A DNA stretch of 64,000 nt from Plotosus lineatus. Its lineage: Eukaryota; Chordata; Actinopteri; Siluriformes; Plotosidae. The first letter of the stretch is position 1. The number at the start of each line of letters is the position of its first letter. The notes beneath the pieces are model-generated. The model searched no databases, was not told the origin of the DNA, and saw only the letters and a program-made list of their open reading frames with translations. This document shows positions 1-31,713 of the stretch, piece after piece. The stretch is taken from the NCBI GenBank assembly GCA_024760905.1, contig CM045734.1, positions 39,282,564-39,346,563 on the forward strand. Reading direction: 5' to 3'. A program made the translations under genes and the position numbers.

Positions 1-299
1 GTCGTGGGTCGGCTGATGCCGACTATGAGGCGAGGCCAGGGTACACCCTGGATAGCTCGTCAGGCCATCGCAGGGCAGAAACACATCGACAGCTATGCAG
101 CCTACTCTTGACAAAAGTCAGCGTCGGTTCTTTTACATGCTTCTCACCACAGACTGTCAGAGACATGGCCGGCCTTTGATAACCCAGTGAGCTGCACCGG
201 GGGGACAGCAGTGACAACCGTTGAGAGCGGGGCTTGAACCCTCAACCTTGGTATCCTTGGATTGGTAATCAGCACCTTGCCACCAGGCCACCACTGCCT
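1..299 (-). mobile_element. SINE family A, cut by window edge
   Basis: The tRNA-like head lies at the right end (reverse complement of CCACCACTGCC), and the body includes the conserved region around the reverse complement of ACCGACGCTGACTTTTGTC. The 3' tail module is lost off the left edge. It resembles the complete copies at 984-1326 and 4046-4397. It sits in a mamdc2 intron. Confidence 0.85.
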
Positions 300-970
300 T
301 CTATCTAGTAATATATGGATAAAAATTATCTCGCATAGGATTTTTATGGTCATTTATATGAAAATAATCTCTGCATCACTAAACTTACCCATTGACTAGT
401 AAATAGCCGATGTGTTTTATCTTCAATTATGAGTTAATTTCAGCAAAATACAAGGATTTCCCAACTAATCCACCACAGGTCGCTGGCTAAGTATCTCTCA
501 TTCATCTGTTTAAGATCTTGTTTTGGTTCTATATCAACTAACAATAACAATAACAGAACAGTGTTACTGAATTAATGGTCATACACATGTGTACTGTAAG
601 TACGCAAATGGTTTCAGGAAGACATTGTGGTAAATTCCATTTTATTTCCAGAAGATAACACTGTATGTCATGTTTATTTAATAAGTATAATAAGTGAATG
701 GGCTTTTTTTCAGTTAATCATTTCAGCTGTATAAAAGCTTCACTGTTCTATGTCTGGACTTCTGTAATTGTAGTTACATAACATAGACTAATAGAGTGCA
801 CCGTTATGCTCCGATTAATGATTGCACAAAAACCAACTTGCTTGAGTCCAGCTGAGTCTTTTTAAGGAGCAGTTTATCATTTTTGGAACGTTTTGGTGCC
901 TGCGGGGTATTTTTAATTGCAATAAAAACATTTAAACTGACCCAACTAACCGACCCGTCTTGTCTGTTAA
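300..970. other. mamdc2 intron, no recognised feature
   Basis: AT-rich intronic sequence between two family A SINEs. I see no exon-like frame with homology and no repeat I can name. Confidence 0.5.
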
Positions 971-983
971 AATTATAAAAATT

Positions 984-1326
984 CAGTTCAGTTCATTTTC
1001 TGTAACCGCTTAATCCTAATTAGGGTCGCGGGGAGGCTGGCGCCCATCCCAGCCGACACAGGGCGAAGGCAGATTACACCCTGGACAGCTCGCCAGGCCA
1101 TCGCAGGGGCGGAAACATGCGGACAGCTCTGCAGCTACTCTTGTTGAAAGGCAGCAATGGTTCTTCTACATGTCTGTCACCATAGACAGTGAGAGACATG
1201 ACCAGCCATTGATAACCCAGTTAGCTGCACTGGGGGGGGACAGTGACAACGTTGTGGAGCATGGGACTCGAACCCCCAATTTTGGGATCAGCAATCCAGC
1301 GCCCTATACCACTAGGCCACCACTGC
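984..1326 (-). mobile_element. SINE family A, complete, with TSD
   Basis: A full copy of about 343 bp. It is flanked by the perfect 13-bp direct repeat AATTATAAAAATT at 971-983 and 1327-1339. Read on the minus strand it has a tRNA-like head with a B-box-like GGTTCGAGTCC, then the shared A/B body, then tail module 1 ending TAAGCGGTTACAGAAAATGAA. It lies just downstream of mamdc2 exon 6. Confidence 0.93.
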
Positions 1327-1452
1327 AATTATAAAAATTGCATTTCTGAAAAATGTAATAAATGAAACAGTAGTAATAATGAAACTAGTAAGAGCAGGTA
1401 CAGTAGCTAATAGAGTACAACACCCTGAAGAGCTGACATATCTTGCACTGAC

Positions 1453-22164
<20,712 letters not shown>

Positions 22165-22206
22165 TTGAAAAGTACCCTGATGTAAAATTGTAGTTATGAA
22201 GAAAAG

Positions 22207-22640
22207 TTAACTGAGATTAAAGTCGAAAAGGAGGAAAAAAAAGTTTACATTCCATAACATTGTCTGTTTATCCAGTATTCTAATACATGGGTTTTCCATT
22301 GTCTTACCTAGCAGAGCTGAAAGATGAAGCACACGCATGGCATACATCCACTGGGTATCAGATATGATCGGCACGATCAGGCAGTGAAATATCAGTTGCT
22401 GTGGGATGTTGAGTGCTGACTGAAGCACGCGTTCTGTCCTGCAGAATGAAGGCTTCAGAAGCAGTGTGCATGCTTTGGATGGAGGAGTCAGTGTGCAGCG
22501 TGGGCATGCTGTTTGCAGCTGGAAAGAGGAGGGCCATATGTCACTGATTCGCAGCACAGCACAGTGATGGACCTGAAGGAGCTCAGGATCATGTCTGAAT
22601 CCACAGGGAGTCGCATTTCACTCCACTGTGCTCACGTGGG
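22207..22640 (-). other. Alternative mamdc2 leader region, unresolved
   Basis: A 116-codon minus frame ends in MYAMRVLHLSALLG with a good donor (CTAG|GTAAGAC). However, the donor leaves phase 1, and exon 2 of mamdc2 needs phase 2. It could be a 5' UTR exon, an unrelated transcript, or an exon affected by a one-base sequence error. The sequence is GC-richer than its surroundings. Confidence 0.3.
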
Positions 22641-23300
22641 CATCTGACTGCGTAGGTTGAGACACAACACCTCCACCAATTACCTCATTCACATGTCCCG
22701 CCCACCATTGCATGCAACATTAATTTATTATCCTAGCTTTTATTTTACAGATAGAGTATCTCTGTTTATCTGCACAGTAAAATAAATGTCAGATATTTTC
22801 AAAATACAACACTCTTGTGTACAGCTAGGCTACTCGTTGCTCTCTGTTCATTCAGACACTTGAAGATCTTACCAGACCACAGTGAAATCCTGCCGTACTC
22901 ATCATTTGTGTCAGACAATGATATTCTTTAGAAAGATTAATGTTATAACTCCTTCGTGTGAGGGAGGTGACTCGGGAAGACTAATAGACTTGATCTAGGT
23001 GAGGAAACTGTTCATCCACCACCATTCAATTACTATCAAACTCTACAAATTTGATTCATTTGACTCATTTTTGCTCCGACTCAAACTTACATTATACAGG
23101 TTCATTAACAAATACTGTATAGCAACCTTAAAAAAATAGCTTATCTTGTCAAATAAACAAAATAATTCCCTCTTTTAACCACTTTAAAATTAAGAATATT
23201 TCGACTACATTCAGGTCACATGACATTTTCAATTGATTTCTTTAATAGTTTCTCTTTATTTCTATTTCTATTTAATGAACATTTCTATTTTGATAGTTTC
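22641..23300. other. Upstream of mamdc2, nothing recognised
   Basis: AT-rich unique sequence. I could not identify a TATA box or CpG-rich promoter with confidence. Confidence 0.4.
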
Positions 23301-23303
23301 CTC

Positions 23304-23516
23304 ATAGGCAGCACTGTGGTGTAGTGGTGAGCATGTCTGCCTCACGGTAAGGTCCTGGGTTTGATTCTGGGGCTTGGGTCTTTCTATGTTGGCTTTGTTT
23401 GTTCTCTGCATTCTTGAAAAGGGTTTTCTCCAGGTTCTCCAGTTTCCTTCCACAGTATACAGTAAAAACAGGCACATTAGGCTAACTGGCTAACTGTGCT
23501 AATTTAGTTTGTCCCC

Positions 23517-23581
<65 letters not shown>

Positions 23582-23704
23582 TGTGGCCCTGCAATGTTCT
23601 GGCGAGCTGTACAAGTTGTATCCTGCCTTAGCTGAATGTTGGCTGAGATAGGCTTCAGCTTGCTCATTACCCTTGTAGTATTAAACGCTTTGGCAAATGA
23701 GTAA
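23304..23704 (+). mobile_element. SINE family C with internal (GT)n(GA)n
   Basis: Head GCACTGTGGTGTAGTGGTGA to tail ACCCTTGTAGTATTAAACGC and GAGTAAGTGAGTGAG. (GT)n(GA)n at 23519-23582 interrupts the body where other C copies have GGTGTGAGTG, so the array probably grew from that GT-rich spot. Confidence 0.8.
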
Positions 23705-23710
23705 GTGAGT

Positions 23711-24010
23711 GAGCACAGTGGTATAATGTTTAGCATGTTCACCACAGCAAGAAGGTCCTAGGATTGAGTTCTGGGCTCAGCCAGGGCATTTCTGTATGGA
23801 GTTTGTATGTTCTGCTTGTGCTTGCATGGGTTCCTCTGGGTACTCCTGTTTATTCCCACAGTCCAGATATGCACATTCGGTTAACTGTCTGTTTTGCCCC
23901 ACAGTTTGGGTGTGAATGGTTTTGTGTGTTGACCTGCGGTGGACCGTTCAGGGTGTACCCTACCTTTGCCCCCTGTTGGCTAATATAGGTTCCACCCTCC
24001 CGAAGGGGAA
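23711..24010 (+). mobile_element. SINE family C, second copy in tandem
   Basis: It starts about 6 bases after the previous one (GCACAGTGGTATAATGTTTA). The body includes GTCCAGATATGCACATTCGG, and it ends near GGTTCCACCCTCC. The terminal part of the tail is missing. Confidence 0.75.
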
Positions 24011-24221
24011 CCTTTTGCAATCGGATTATTATGGGATAATTTTTAATTTGTTGGTGTCAGAACTCACACAGGGTACAGCTCTCAATACCACAAACACTCT
24101 GAGGGCTCTGATGGCTCTATGCAGGTAGCAAAATATTTTTTTTCTTTTTTTGTACTTCAAATTCAGCAAACAATGCCTTCATGGAACTCAGTTTCTGCAA
24201 AGGACACTGTTGTGCTGGAAC

Positions 24222-24562
24222 TGTTCAGTTCATTTTCTGTAATCGCGTAATCCTAATTAGGGTCGCGGGGAGGCTGGTACTCATCCCAGCCGACTCCGGG
24301 CGAGGGCAGGGAACACCCTGGACAGCTCACCAGGCCATCACAGGGCAGAAACACGCTGACGGCTTTGCAGCTACTCTTGTCAAAAGTCAACAATGGTTCT
24401 TTTACCGCCTTACACCATAGACAGTGAGAGACATGGCTGGCCTTTGATAACCCAGTTCGCTGCACTGGGGGGACAGTGACAACCTTGTGGAGAGTGGGAC
24501 TCGAACCCCCAACCTTAAGATCAGCAATCCAGTGCCCTATACCACGAGGCCACCACTGCCCG
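24222..24562 (-). mobile_element. SINE family A with TSD
   Basis: Complete copy flanked by GTGCTGGAAC at 24212-24221 and 24563-24572. Confidence 0.93.
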
Positions 24563-24572
24563 GTGCTGGAAC

Positions 24573-25070
24573 GGGTTTAGTCGAAGTCCATTTGTCACAG
24601 TAAATACTGCAATGTTTGCAAACGTAATACACTAACGACATTACATTAATATCAAAAATATGTCTATAATATTCATAACCCTTAGTGAAATTACATTTTT
24701 TAGAAAAGATCTTTCGCATATCTCCCTGCAGTATCACAATGCTGGATAATTTAACAGTCGACGGCACAGGCTCAGTGAAAATCTGCTTTGAAGTCCGTGC
24801 CACAATGCTGATAGAAATCCAGTGTCAGCTTGTGTCTACGGGCTTCTCTGGCAGATTGGATTACAGTGTGTTTTAATGGGAGGAAAGATTAATGCTCATT
24901 TGAAAACAGGCTTTTAATGGAATGCTGGGTCATTTGCGAATCTCTGGGGGTGATGGTAGTGTGGGTGGGTGGGTGGAATTTGCTTTAGAAAAAAAAAAAA
25001 GATCTCATTATCAGAAAGTTGCTGTCTTGCTTGAGTCATGACTTCTTCATAGTATGATTAGAAGTTCACA
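24573..25070. other. Intergenic, nothing recognised
   Basis: Unique sequence with a (GGGT)-rich spot near 24960 and a short poly(A). No gene supported. Confidence 0.4.
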
Positions 25071-25986
25071 CGCACATGTAAGATGCTTTGGAGACAAAGT
25101 CAGAGAGGCTAGATTGAGATGGTTCGGCCATGTGCAGAAGAGGGATAGTGAGTATATTGGTAGTAGGATGCTGAGGTTGGAACTACCAGGCAGAAGGCCT
25201 GTGGTTCTTAACCTGGGTTCGAGCGAACCCTAGGGGTTCGGTGAGTCGATCTCAGGGGTTTGGCGGAGCCTCTGACGTGGAGGTCAAGACACACCCGACT
25301 CATCATGTCAATTAGTGATGACACACCCCGCTTGGCCATCACTGGCTGAAGATGATCACATTACATTGCTTGGCCAATCAGTGCTGCGGGGAATTTAGTG
25401 CGCTCAGTAGTCAACGCGTGACTGTGGTGGTAGTACGTCGTGTGTTTTTTTTTTTTTTTTTGGGAATATTTTAATCCATACTAACTATGTCAGGCAAAAA
25501 AGAAGGTGGACGGACGAATATGTACAACATGGATTCACATGTATCACAGAACGTGATGGGACTCAGCGTCCTATCTGCATGATTTGCAATGCCAAGTTGA
25601 GCAACTCTAGTCTCACAACGGCAAAACTAAAGGAACACATCTTGAAACTGCATGGAGATGGGAATACAAGAACACAACGCTTGCTGAATTCAAGGTGAAG
25701 AGAGCCAGATTCGAAGAAATTATTTTTCACTAATGAAGGGTTCAGTGAATGTGCATATGAAACTGGTGGGGTTCGGTACCTCCAACAAGGTTAAGAACCA
25801 CTGGCCAAGAGGAAGACCAAAGAGAAGATTTATGGATGTGGTGAAGGAAGACATGAAGGTAGTTGGTGTAAGAGAAGAAGCTGCAGGGGATAGGGTGAAA
25901 TGGAGAGAGGTGATTGGCTGTGGCGACCCCTGAAGGGAGCAGCCCGAAAAGAAAAGAAGAAGAAGAAGAGAAAGAAGAAGAAGAGG
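25071..25986 (+). mobile_element. RTE-like LINE 3' end, split by a hAT element
   Basis: Left part 25071-25198: GDKVREARLRWFGHVQKRDS, YIGSRMLRLELPGRRP. Right part 25804-25986: RGRPKRRFMDVVKEDMKVVG, then GCGDP and a (GAA)n-rich tail. Joined, the parts give the usual C terminus of this LINE (compare 51000-51279 and 62454-62900). No catalytic domain. Confidence 0.9.
25199..25803 (+). mobile_element. Short hAT element with a ZBED-like fragment
   Basis: The ends are inverted: CTGTGGTTCTTAACC on the left and GGTTAAGAACCACTG on the right. From about 25486 an interrupted frame reads KRRWTDEYVQHGFTCI, RPICMICNAKLSN and LKEHILKLHGDG, a BED-type zinc finger start seen in fish hAT (ZBED/SCAND3-like) proteins. 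It stops soon afterwards, so this is an internally deleted, non-autonomous copy. No clear 8-bp TSD. Confidence 0.82.
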
Positions 25987-26016
25987 GGTTCAAGCCTCAC
26001 TATCACTGAGTATCAA

Positions 26017-26270
26017 CCGGGGATTTAGCTCAGTTGGTAGAGCGTCCGCTTTATCCTCCGGTAGGTCGGAGTTCGAATCCGGCCGCGTCATACCATAAGA
26101 CGTTAAAATTTGGCAGTTGTTGCTTCCTGCTTGGCGCTCAGCATCAAAAGGATAGAACAACGCAATAACTGGTGCTGCACAGTGGCGACAGGTGCCTAGC
26201 GCACAAAGCAAATTTCAATGTATGTAAAAGTACTTTGACAATAAAGAGTTGTTTGTTTGTTTGTTTTGTT
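26017..26270 (+). mobile_element. tRNA-derived SINE with A and B boxes
   Basis: It starts GGGGATTTAGCTCAGTTGGT (A box region, D-stem GCTC/GAGC) and has GAGTTCGAATCC (B box). The 3' side of the acceptor stem does not pair, so it is not a working tRNA gene. A body of about 170 bp ends TTTGACAATAAAGAG and (TTTG)n, a LINE-type tail. It differs from families A-F. Confidence 0.8.
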
Positions 26271-26289
26271 GTCAATGCTGTGCATCAAG

Positions 26290-26540
26290 TGCGACGAACT
26301 GGGTTATCAAAGGCCAGCCATGTCTCTCACTGTCTATGGTGAGAGGTGTATAAAAGAACCGTTGCTGTCATTCATAAAGAGTAAGCTACTGGGTTTCCAT
26401 CAGTGTGCTTCTGCCCCGCGATGGCCTGCCAAACTGTCCAAGGTGTACTCTGCCCTCACCCAGAGTTGGCTGAGATGTGTGCCAGCCTCCCTGCACCCCT
26501 AATTAGAATTAAGCGGTTCAGTAATTATATGAATGACTGA
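26290..26540 (+). mobile_element. SINE family A, head missing
   Basis: Begins in the body at AACTGGGTTATCAAAGGCC and ends in tail module 1 (AATTAGAATTAAGCGGTTCA). Confidence 0.85.
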
Positions 26541-27306
26541 TCATTGGGGGCATTCAATATTAGTTCAAGATGTCGTATGAGGTATGATTTAGCTCGAATC
26601 AATAACTTATGCAATCAATCACTGAAGTATTATTTCAGATAAAAGTGTCAAAGTGCATCTGAAAATGATCCCTTTTCCCCTCTTTCAAACAAGATGATTT
26701 CTGTTTCTCTCCATGTCACAGTATGAGCTCCGGAAGGCTTGAAGCATTAGTTGCTGCATTTGTTGTTTCTTCAAAGGCCGACACAATTTCGATGAGGTCA
26801 TGGAACAAATCATAGGTTTTTACAGGGACTGTACACTGAAACTGGCATTAGGCTGGCGAAGAAGAATCACAGCACTGCATGTTTAAGTGGCCTCATGAAG
26901 TGATCCAGTGGCAGTAAAATCAACATGATGTCATCTTGTTTCTGTGTAGCGAGGATTTATACTGACATGAGTGTAAACCAGCACACTCAAGTCCAGTGGA
27001 TGTTCACAAAAATAAAACACATGCATTCCATCAATGATTGTGTTCGTTCTCGGGCAAAAAAGAAAGAAAAACAAAACATATCAGAAAGGAATCATCATTA
27101 CCAGACTACTGTGAATGTGCTTGGATATTCTTGTAAAATCTAAACCTATCTACATTCCCTGTTAAAGCGCAATTTAAACAAACTGTGTTGCTTGTGTGGA
27201 GCTTAAAGCCCCTGGAGCTTCTCAGGTCCCAACAGGCCTCAGGAGAGCTTCACTTCGTTCAGGAGCAACCTCTGGAACTGGTTGGTATCTATTAATTAAG
27301 CTTCAT
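26541..27306. other. Intergenic, nothing recognised
   Basis: No repeat family or exon could be supported. Confidence 0.4.
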
Positions 27307-27318
27307 CATTAATAGCAG

Positions 27319-27651
27319 GGGGTAGTGATGGTGTAGTGGATAGGGTGCAGGATCGCTCATCCTAAGGTTGGGGGTTCGAGTCCCCACAGAGTTGTCACTG
27401 TCCCCCCAGTGCAGCTAACTGGGTTATCAAAGACCGGCCAAGTCTCTCACTGTCTATGGTGTGAGGGATGTAAAAGAACCATTGCTGACTTTCGACAAGA
27501 GTAGGCTGCACAGCCGTCAGCGTGTTTCCGCCCTGCGATGGCCTGGCGAGCTGTCCAGGGTGTACTCTGCCATCGCCTGAAGTTGGCTGGGATGGGCGCC
27601 AGCCTCCCCGCGACCCTAATTATGATTAAGCGGTTACAGAAAATGAACTGA
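27319..27651 (+). mobile_element. SINE family A with TSD
   Basis: Flanked by CATTAATAGCAG (27307-27318) and CATTAAGAGCAG (27652-27663). Complete from GTGATGGTGTAGTGG to GTTACAGAAAATGAACTGAA. Confidence 0.9.
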
Positions 27652-27669
27652 ACATTAAGAGCAGTCAAG

Positions 27670-27936
27670 AGAGATTTCCTTTCAGCTTTTTCCCTTTTTC
27701 AGGGGTCGCCACAGCGAATAATTCACACGTTTGATTTGGCAGAGGTTTTTATGTCGGATGCCCTTCCTGACACAACCCTTTAGCAAGGGACAGAAACACG
27801 CTTATAAGAATCTCTCACCATAGACAGTGAGAGACATGGCTTGCCTTTGATAACTGCACTGGGGTGGGGGGGGGGGCAGTGACAACCTTGTGGAGAGTGG
27901 GACTCGAACCCCCCAACCTTAGGATCTCAGCGATCC
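27670..27936 (-). mobile_element. SINE family B inserted at the edge of the previous TSD
   Basis: The short repeat AGCAGTCAAGA occurs at 27659-27669 and 27937-27947. The left one overlaps the 3' TSD of the family A SINE, so B landed in the duplicated target. The copy lacks part of the body and the head end. Confidence 0.82.
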
Positions 27937-27947
27937 AGCAGTCAAGA

Positions 27948-28410
27948 ACAGATGTAAATTATGATGAGATTTTTCCATTGTTGCCTTCACCTACCACACA
28001 GCTTCATTTTTATCCAATTAGGTTCTCTTGAGCTCGCCCACAGGTCTCAGTAGAAAATATGTCTCTCTGTGTGATGCCTCTCAGGGTTTGCTCTTCACCT
28101 CAGAATCCCTTCACAGTGGTAGCCCAGACTGGATATAAGCTATGGTCGGATTTTCCAGAGTCACCTGCAAATTTTCTCTGCAGTATTGGAAGCCAAAAAC
28201 TGAGTCGACTGGAAAAAAGACACTGAAAAAACTTGAACTGAGGCATGTTTTGTCTGTGTTTCAGAGGACACACTAGCTCAATGTGAATGTGGGGCAGATT
28301 GATTGATTTACTTTTCCAAGTCATATGAGTCTCCATGCTAATATTCACACCTGGTGACAAATTGGTGTTGGAAGCTTGAGTTGGAAATCCTTATTCCAGT
28401 TGAATACAGC
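27948..28410. other. Intergenic, nothing recognised
   Basis: An 86-codon minus frame at 28100-28360 has no recognisable features. Confidence 0.4.
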
Positions 28411-28424
28411 TGATGAATGTTCAG

Positions 28425-28767
28425 TTCAGTTCAGTTCATTTTCTGTAACCGCTTAATCCTAATTAGGGTCGCGGGGAGGCTGGCGCCCATCCCAGCCGAC
28501 TTCGGGCGAGGGCAGAGTACACCCTGGACAGCTCGCCCGGCCATCGCAGGGCGGAAACACGCCGACGGCTTTGCAGCCTACTTTTGTCTCAGCAATGGTT
28601 CTTTTACATGCCTCACACCATAGACAGTGAGAGACATGGCCGGCCTTTGATAACCCAGTTAGCTGCACTGGGGAGGACAGTGACAACCTTGTGGAGAGTG
28701 GGAATCAAACTCCCAACCTTTGGATCAGTGATCCAGCACCATATACCACTAGACCACCACTGCCCCC
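28425..28767 (-). mobile_element. SINE family A with TSD
   Basis: Perfect 14-bp flanks TGATGAATGTTCAG at 28411-28424 and 28768-28781. Confidence 0.95.
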
Positions 28768-28781
28768 TGATGAATGTTCAG

Positions 28782-29496
28782 CTGAATAATTTAGTGTCTG
28801 ACCATTATATGTAATTTTAACTTTAACAAATACATTTTATATTAACTAAAGCAACATTTATTTATTTATTTTTTCTCCAATTAATGTAACAATAAAGTTT
28901 AATAATAGGGATATTCCAATTTATGAAAATACGTATATGAGACTTTTCCTGAACCTTTAAACACCGTTTAATTATTATAATTTTAATTATTCGTTTATTC
29001 ATTGTCCGTATAGTTTATTCTGTTTAAGAGGCTGGAGCCGATCCCAGCTGACTCTCAGTGAAAGGCAAAGCTCACTATGAACTGCTCTCCAGTCTATTGT
29101 ATGGTCAATCCAAAATAGCCAAACAGCTTATTAGTATATATGTATATCTCTATGAAGAGAAACTGGAAAACTTGTCAGAAACCATCACAAGTACCTGAGA
29201 ACATGCCAGCTCCACACACAAATGCTCTCACTGACAATGGGCGCGTGCCGTGAGGCGAAAATACTAACCACAGCTCTAGTATACCCCCATGACTCAATTA
29301 TTTTACACTATCCAGTATTACAACTGAACAATAAGCCTCATCATAGAGTAATGATTCTCCAAATTTTGCGACAAATACAAAAAAATGGCATTGTGGGAAA
29401 AGTAACTGCCCCAAACTCAATACAGTATTTGGTTGTGCAATAACCCCAATCAAACACTCTCAGTAACTGGAGATCAGTCTTATACATTGGGGTGAC
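28782..29496. other. Intergenic, nothing firmly recognised
   Basis: A very degraded SINE tail-like piece may be present at about 28985-29110 (GATCCCAGCTGACTC). Otherwise unique. Confidence 0.4.
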
Positions 29497-29513
29497 TAAT
29501 ATTTAGGCCACTC

Positions 29514-29851
29514 TTTCTTCCTTTCAGCTTTTTCCCTTTTCTCGGGAGTCGCCACAGCGAATCATCTGATTCGCACATTTGATTTGGCGTAGGTTTTTAC
29601 GTCGGATGCCCTTCCTGTCACAACCCTTTAGCAAGGGACAGAAACACGCTGACCGCAATACAGCTACTCTTTACGAAAGTCAGCAATGGTTCTTTTACAT
29701 GCCTCTCACCATAGACAGTGAGAGACATGGCCCGCCTTTGATAACCCAGTTAGCTGCACTGGGGGGACAGTGACAACCCTGTGGGGACTCGAACCCCCAA
29801 CCTTAGGATCAGCGATCCTGTGCCCTATCCACTAGACCACCACTGCCCCAT
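29514..29851 (-). mobile_element. SINE family B with TSD
   Basis: 17-bp flanks TAATATTTAGGCCACTC at 29497-29513 and 29852-29868. Complete, with B tail. Confidence 0.95.
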
Positions 29852-30099
29852 TAATATTTAGGCCACTCATTTTTACAAAATTGTTTTAGATTGTGAACTG
29901 TCCTTTTCAGGACCTGCCACAGCAGACTAATGGAGTTCAGGACAGCACTGGTGTTAGACCAATCAAATTAGGTTTTTTTTTTTTTGTTTGTTTTTTTTGC
30001 CATTCCGAGGTGGACTTGCTCATGTGCTAATAGTCGTCCTTTAGCTTCATATCACAGGTATTGCCTTTTAATATTTTTGGGAAACACCTGAATTCAATC

Positions 30100-30312
30100 T
30101 TCCTTCAATGATGGCAAACCATTCAGCCTCTGCAGCTGCAAAGCGTCCTCATACCATCACACCTCCCCACTGGGTTTGATTCTGGGCATGATGTTCATAA
30201 TGTGGAAAGTTGGATTAGCTTGATGCCAGATTTAACAGGAGCAATGTCTTTTAAAAATAATAACCTTTGACTCATTAGTCCACTATTCTAAAATGTTTGG
30301 CAGTGATTGAGG

Positions 30313-30343
<31 letters not shown>

Positions 30344-30520
30344 TGAGCCTTTATTTTCTTCTTGTTGAGAACTTGTTCATTGCACAGAGCGGGACCTACG
30401 GCTCCTGCATGCTCTAGCAGTAATTTGTCCCCCCATCTTGACTTCCATCCTGGGAAGATTTACCACTGTTCCATGGTTCCTCTCTCTCTCTTTTTTTTTT
30501 TTTAAATTCAGCTATTACTA
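30100..30520 (-). mobile_element. Tc1-like transposon remnant
   Basis: Blocks such as CCTTTGACTCATTAGTCCAC, GAGCCTTTATTTTCTTCTTG and TGGGAAGATTTACCACTGTT resemble the transposase region of a common fish Tc1-like element. A (GT)n sits at 30317-30342. All frames are broken. Confidence 0.5.
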
Positions 30521-30658
30521 GAACTTAATTGTTATGGTGGTGTTTGGCATTCATGTCTCCTGGTAATAAAATCAAGTCAATAGACTACAAAAGATTACAC
30601 TAACTTATGAAAATGTCCTGGTTAAGGTACATATTGTGGGGTGTGTGCAAATATGACG

Positions 30659-30822
<164 letters not shown>

Positions 30823-31144
30823 GACCAAGTAGTGTGTCTGATGGTGTGCAGATGTAAATATTGCCCTCCAGGTCAGGGGTAAAATATGTGTATTTTCACT
30901 TCAGCTCAGGGCCCGCTCAGACTTTGTACTCTGAAATATGGAGCTACCTCTCACAGCAATATAATTTATATAACTATACCATGTTACTGAAAACCATATT
31001 TCCAATTATTTTACTCTGAGGAAAAAGATCAGTCCTAGAACTTGTTTTCAGTTTTCAATCTGGTTTGAATTGAATGGTATAGAGCCCTTAACTCTGTAAA
31101 ATGCATTTAGATGCATGAGAGTTTAAAAGGCCTTTATAATAGGT

Positions 31145-31660
31145 GGGTGACACCATGATGTAATGATTGACACTTCCACCTCACAGCAAGAAGGTCCTAG
31201 GTTTGAGTCTTGTTCTGTCTGTACTTTCCTCTGGGTGCACTGGTTTCCTTCCTCAGTCGAGAGAAATGCTTTCTTTTCCTTTTGGCTTTTTTCCTTTTTC
31301 AGGGGTCGCCACAGCGAATCAATTGATTCGCATGTTTGATTTCGCATAGGTTTTTACGTCGGATGCCCTTCCTTACACAACCATTTTTTTTTTTTTAGCA
31401 ATGGGTAGAAACACGCTAACAGTTATGCAGCCTACACTTGTCGAAAGTCAGTAATGGTTCTTTTGCATGTCTCTCACCATAGACAGTGAGCGACATAGCC
31501 GACAGCCTACCAGAGTCCAAAGAAATGCATATTAGGCTAATTGGCTTTCCCTCGGTGTGAGTGGAAGGGTAAAGGATTGCGTGTTGGCCTAGCAATACAC
31601 TAGCAACCTCCCCGCAACCTGAGTAGGATGAAGAGGTTTGTCAAGTCAATGAATGAATGA
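31145..31660 (+). mobile_element. SINE family C, split by a SINE B
   Basis: The C body runs to about 31271, is interrupted, and resumes at 31510 (ATATTAGGCTAATTGGC) to the tail ending GAATGAATGAATTAATG. Confidence 0.85.
31272..31505 (-). mobile_element. SINE family B nested in SINE C
   Basis: B tail and body in reverse, without the head. The C sequence AGTCGAGAGAAATGC before it and AGTCCAAAGAAATGC after it form an imperfect TSD. This dates B after C at this site. Confidence 0.85.
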
Positions 31661-31713
31661 ATTAATGAACATGTTATATAGTCTATTTTTCATGGTTACA
31701 CAATGATTTTAGA

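Noticed and set aside
22207..22557. 116-codon frame as the confirmed mamdc2 exon 1
   Set aside because: Its donor leaves phase 1, whereas exon 2 must be entered in phase 2. No signal-peptide-like start connects to the MAM domain. Kept only as an unresolved region.
26017..26090. A functional tRNA gene
   Set aside because: A and B boxes are present, but the 3' acceptor strand does not pair with GGGGATT and the anticodon arm does not fold. The sequence continues into a SINE body and tail.
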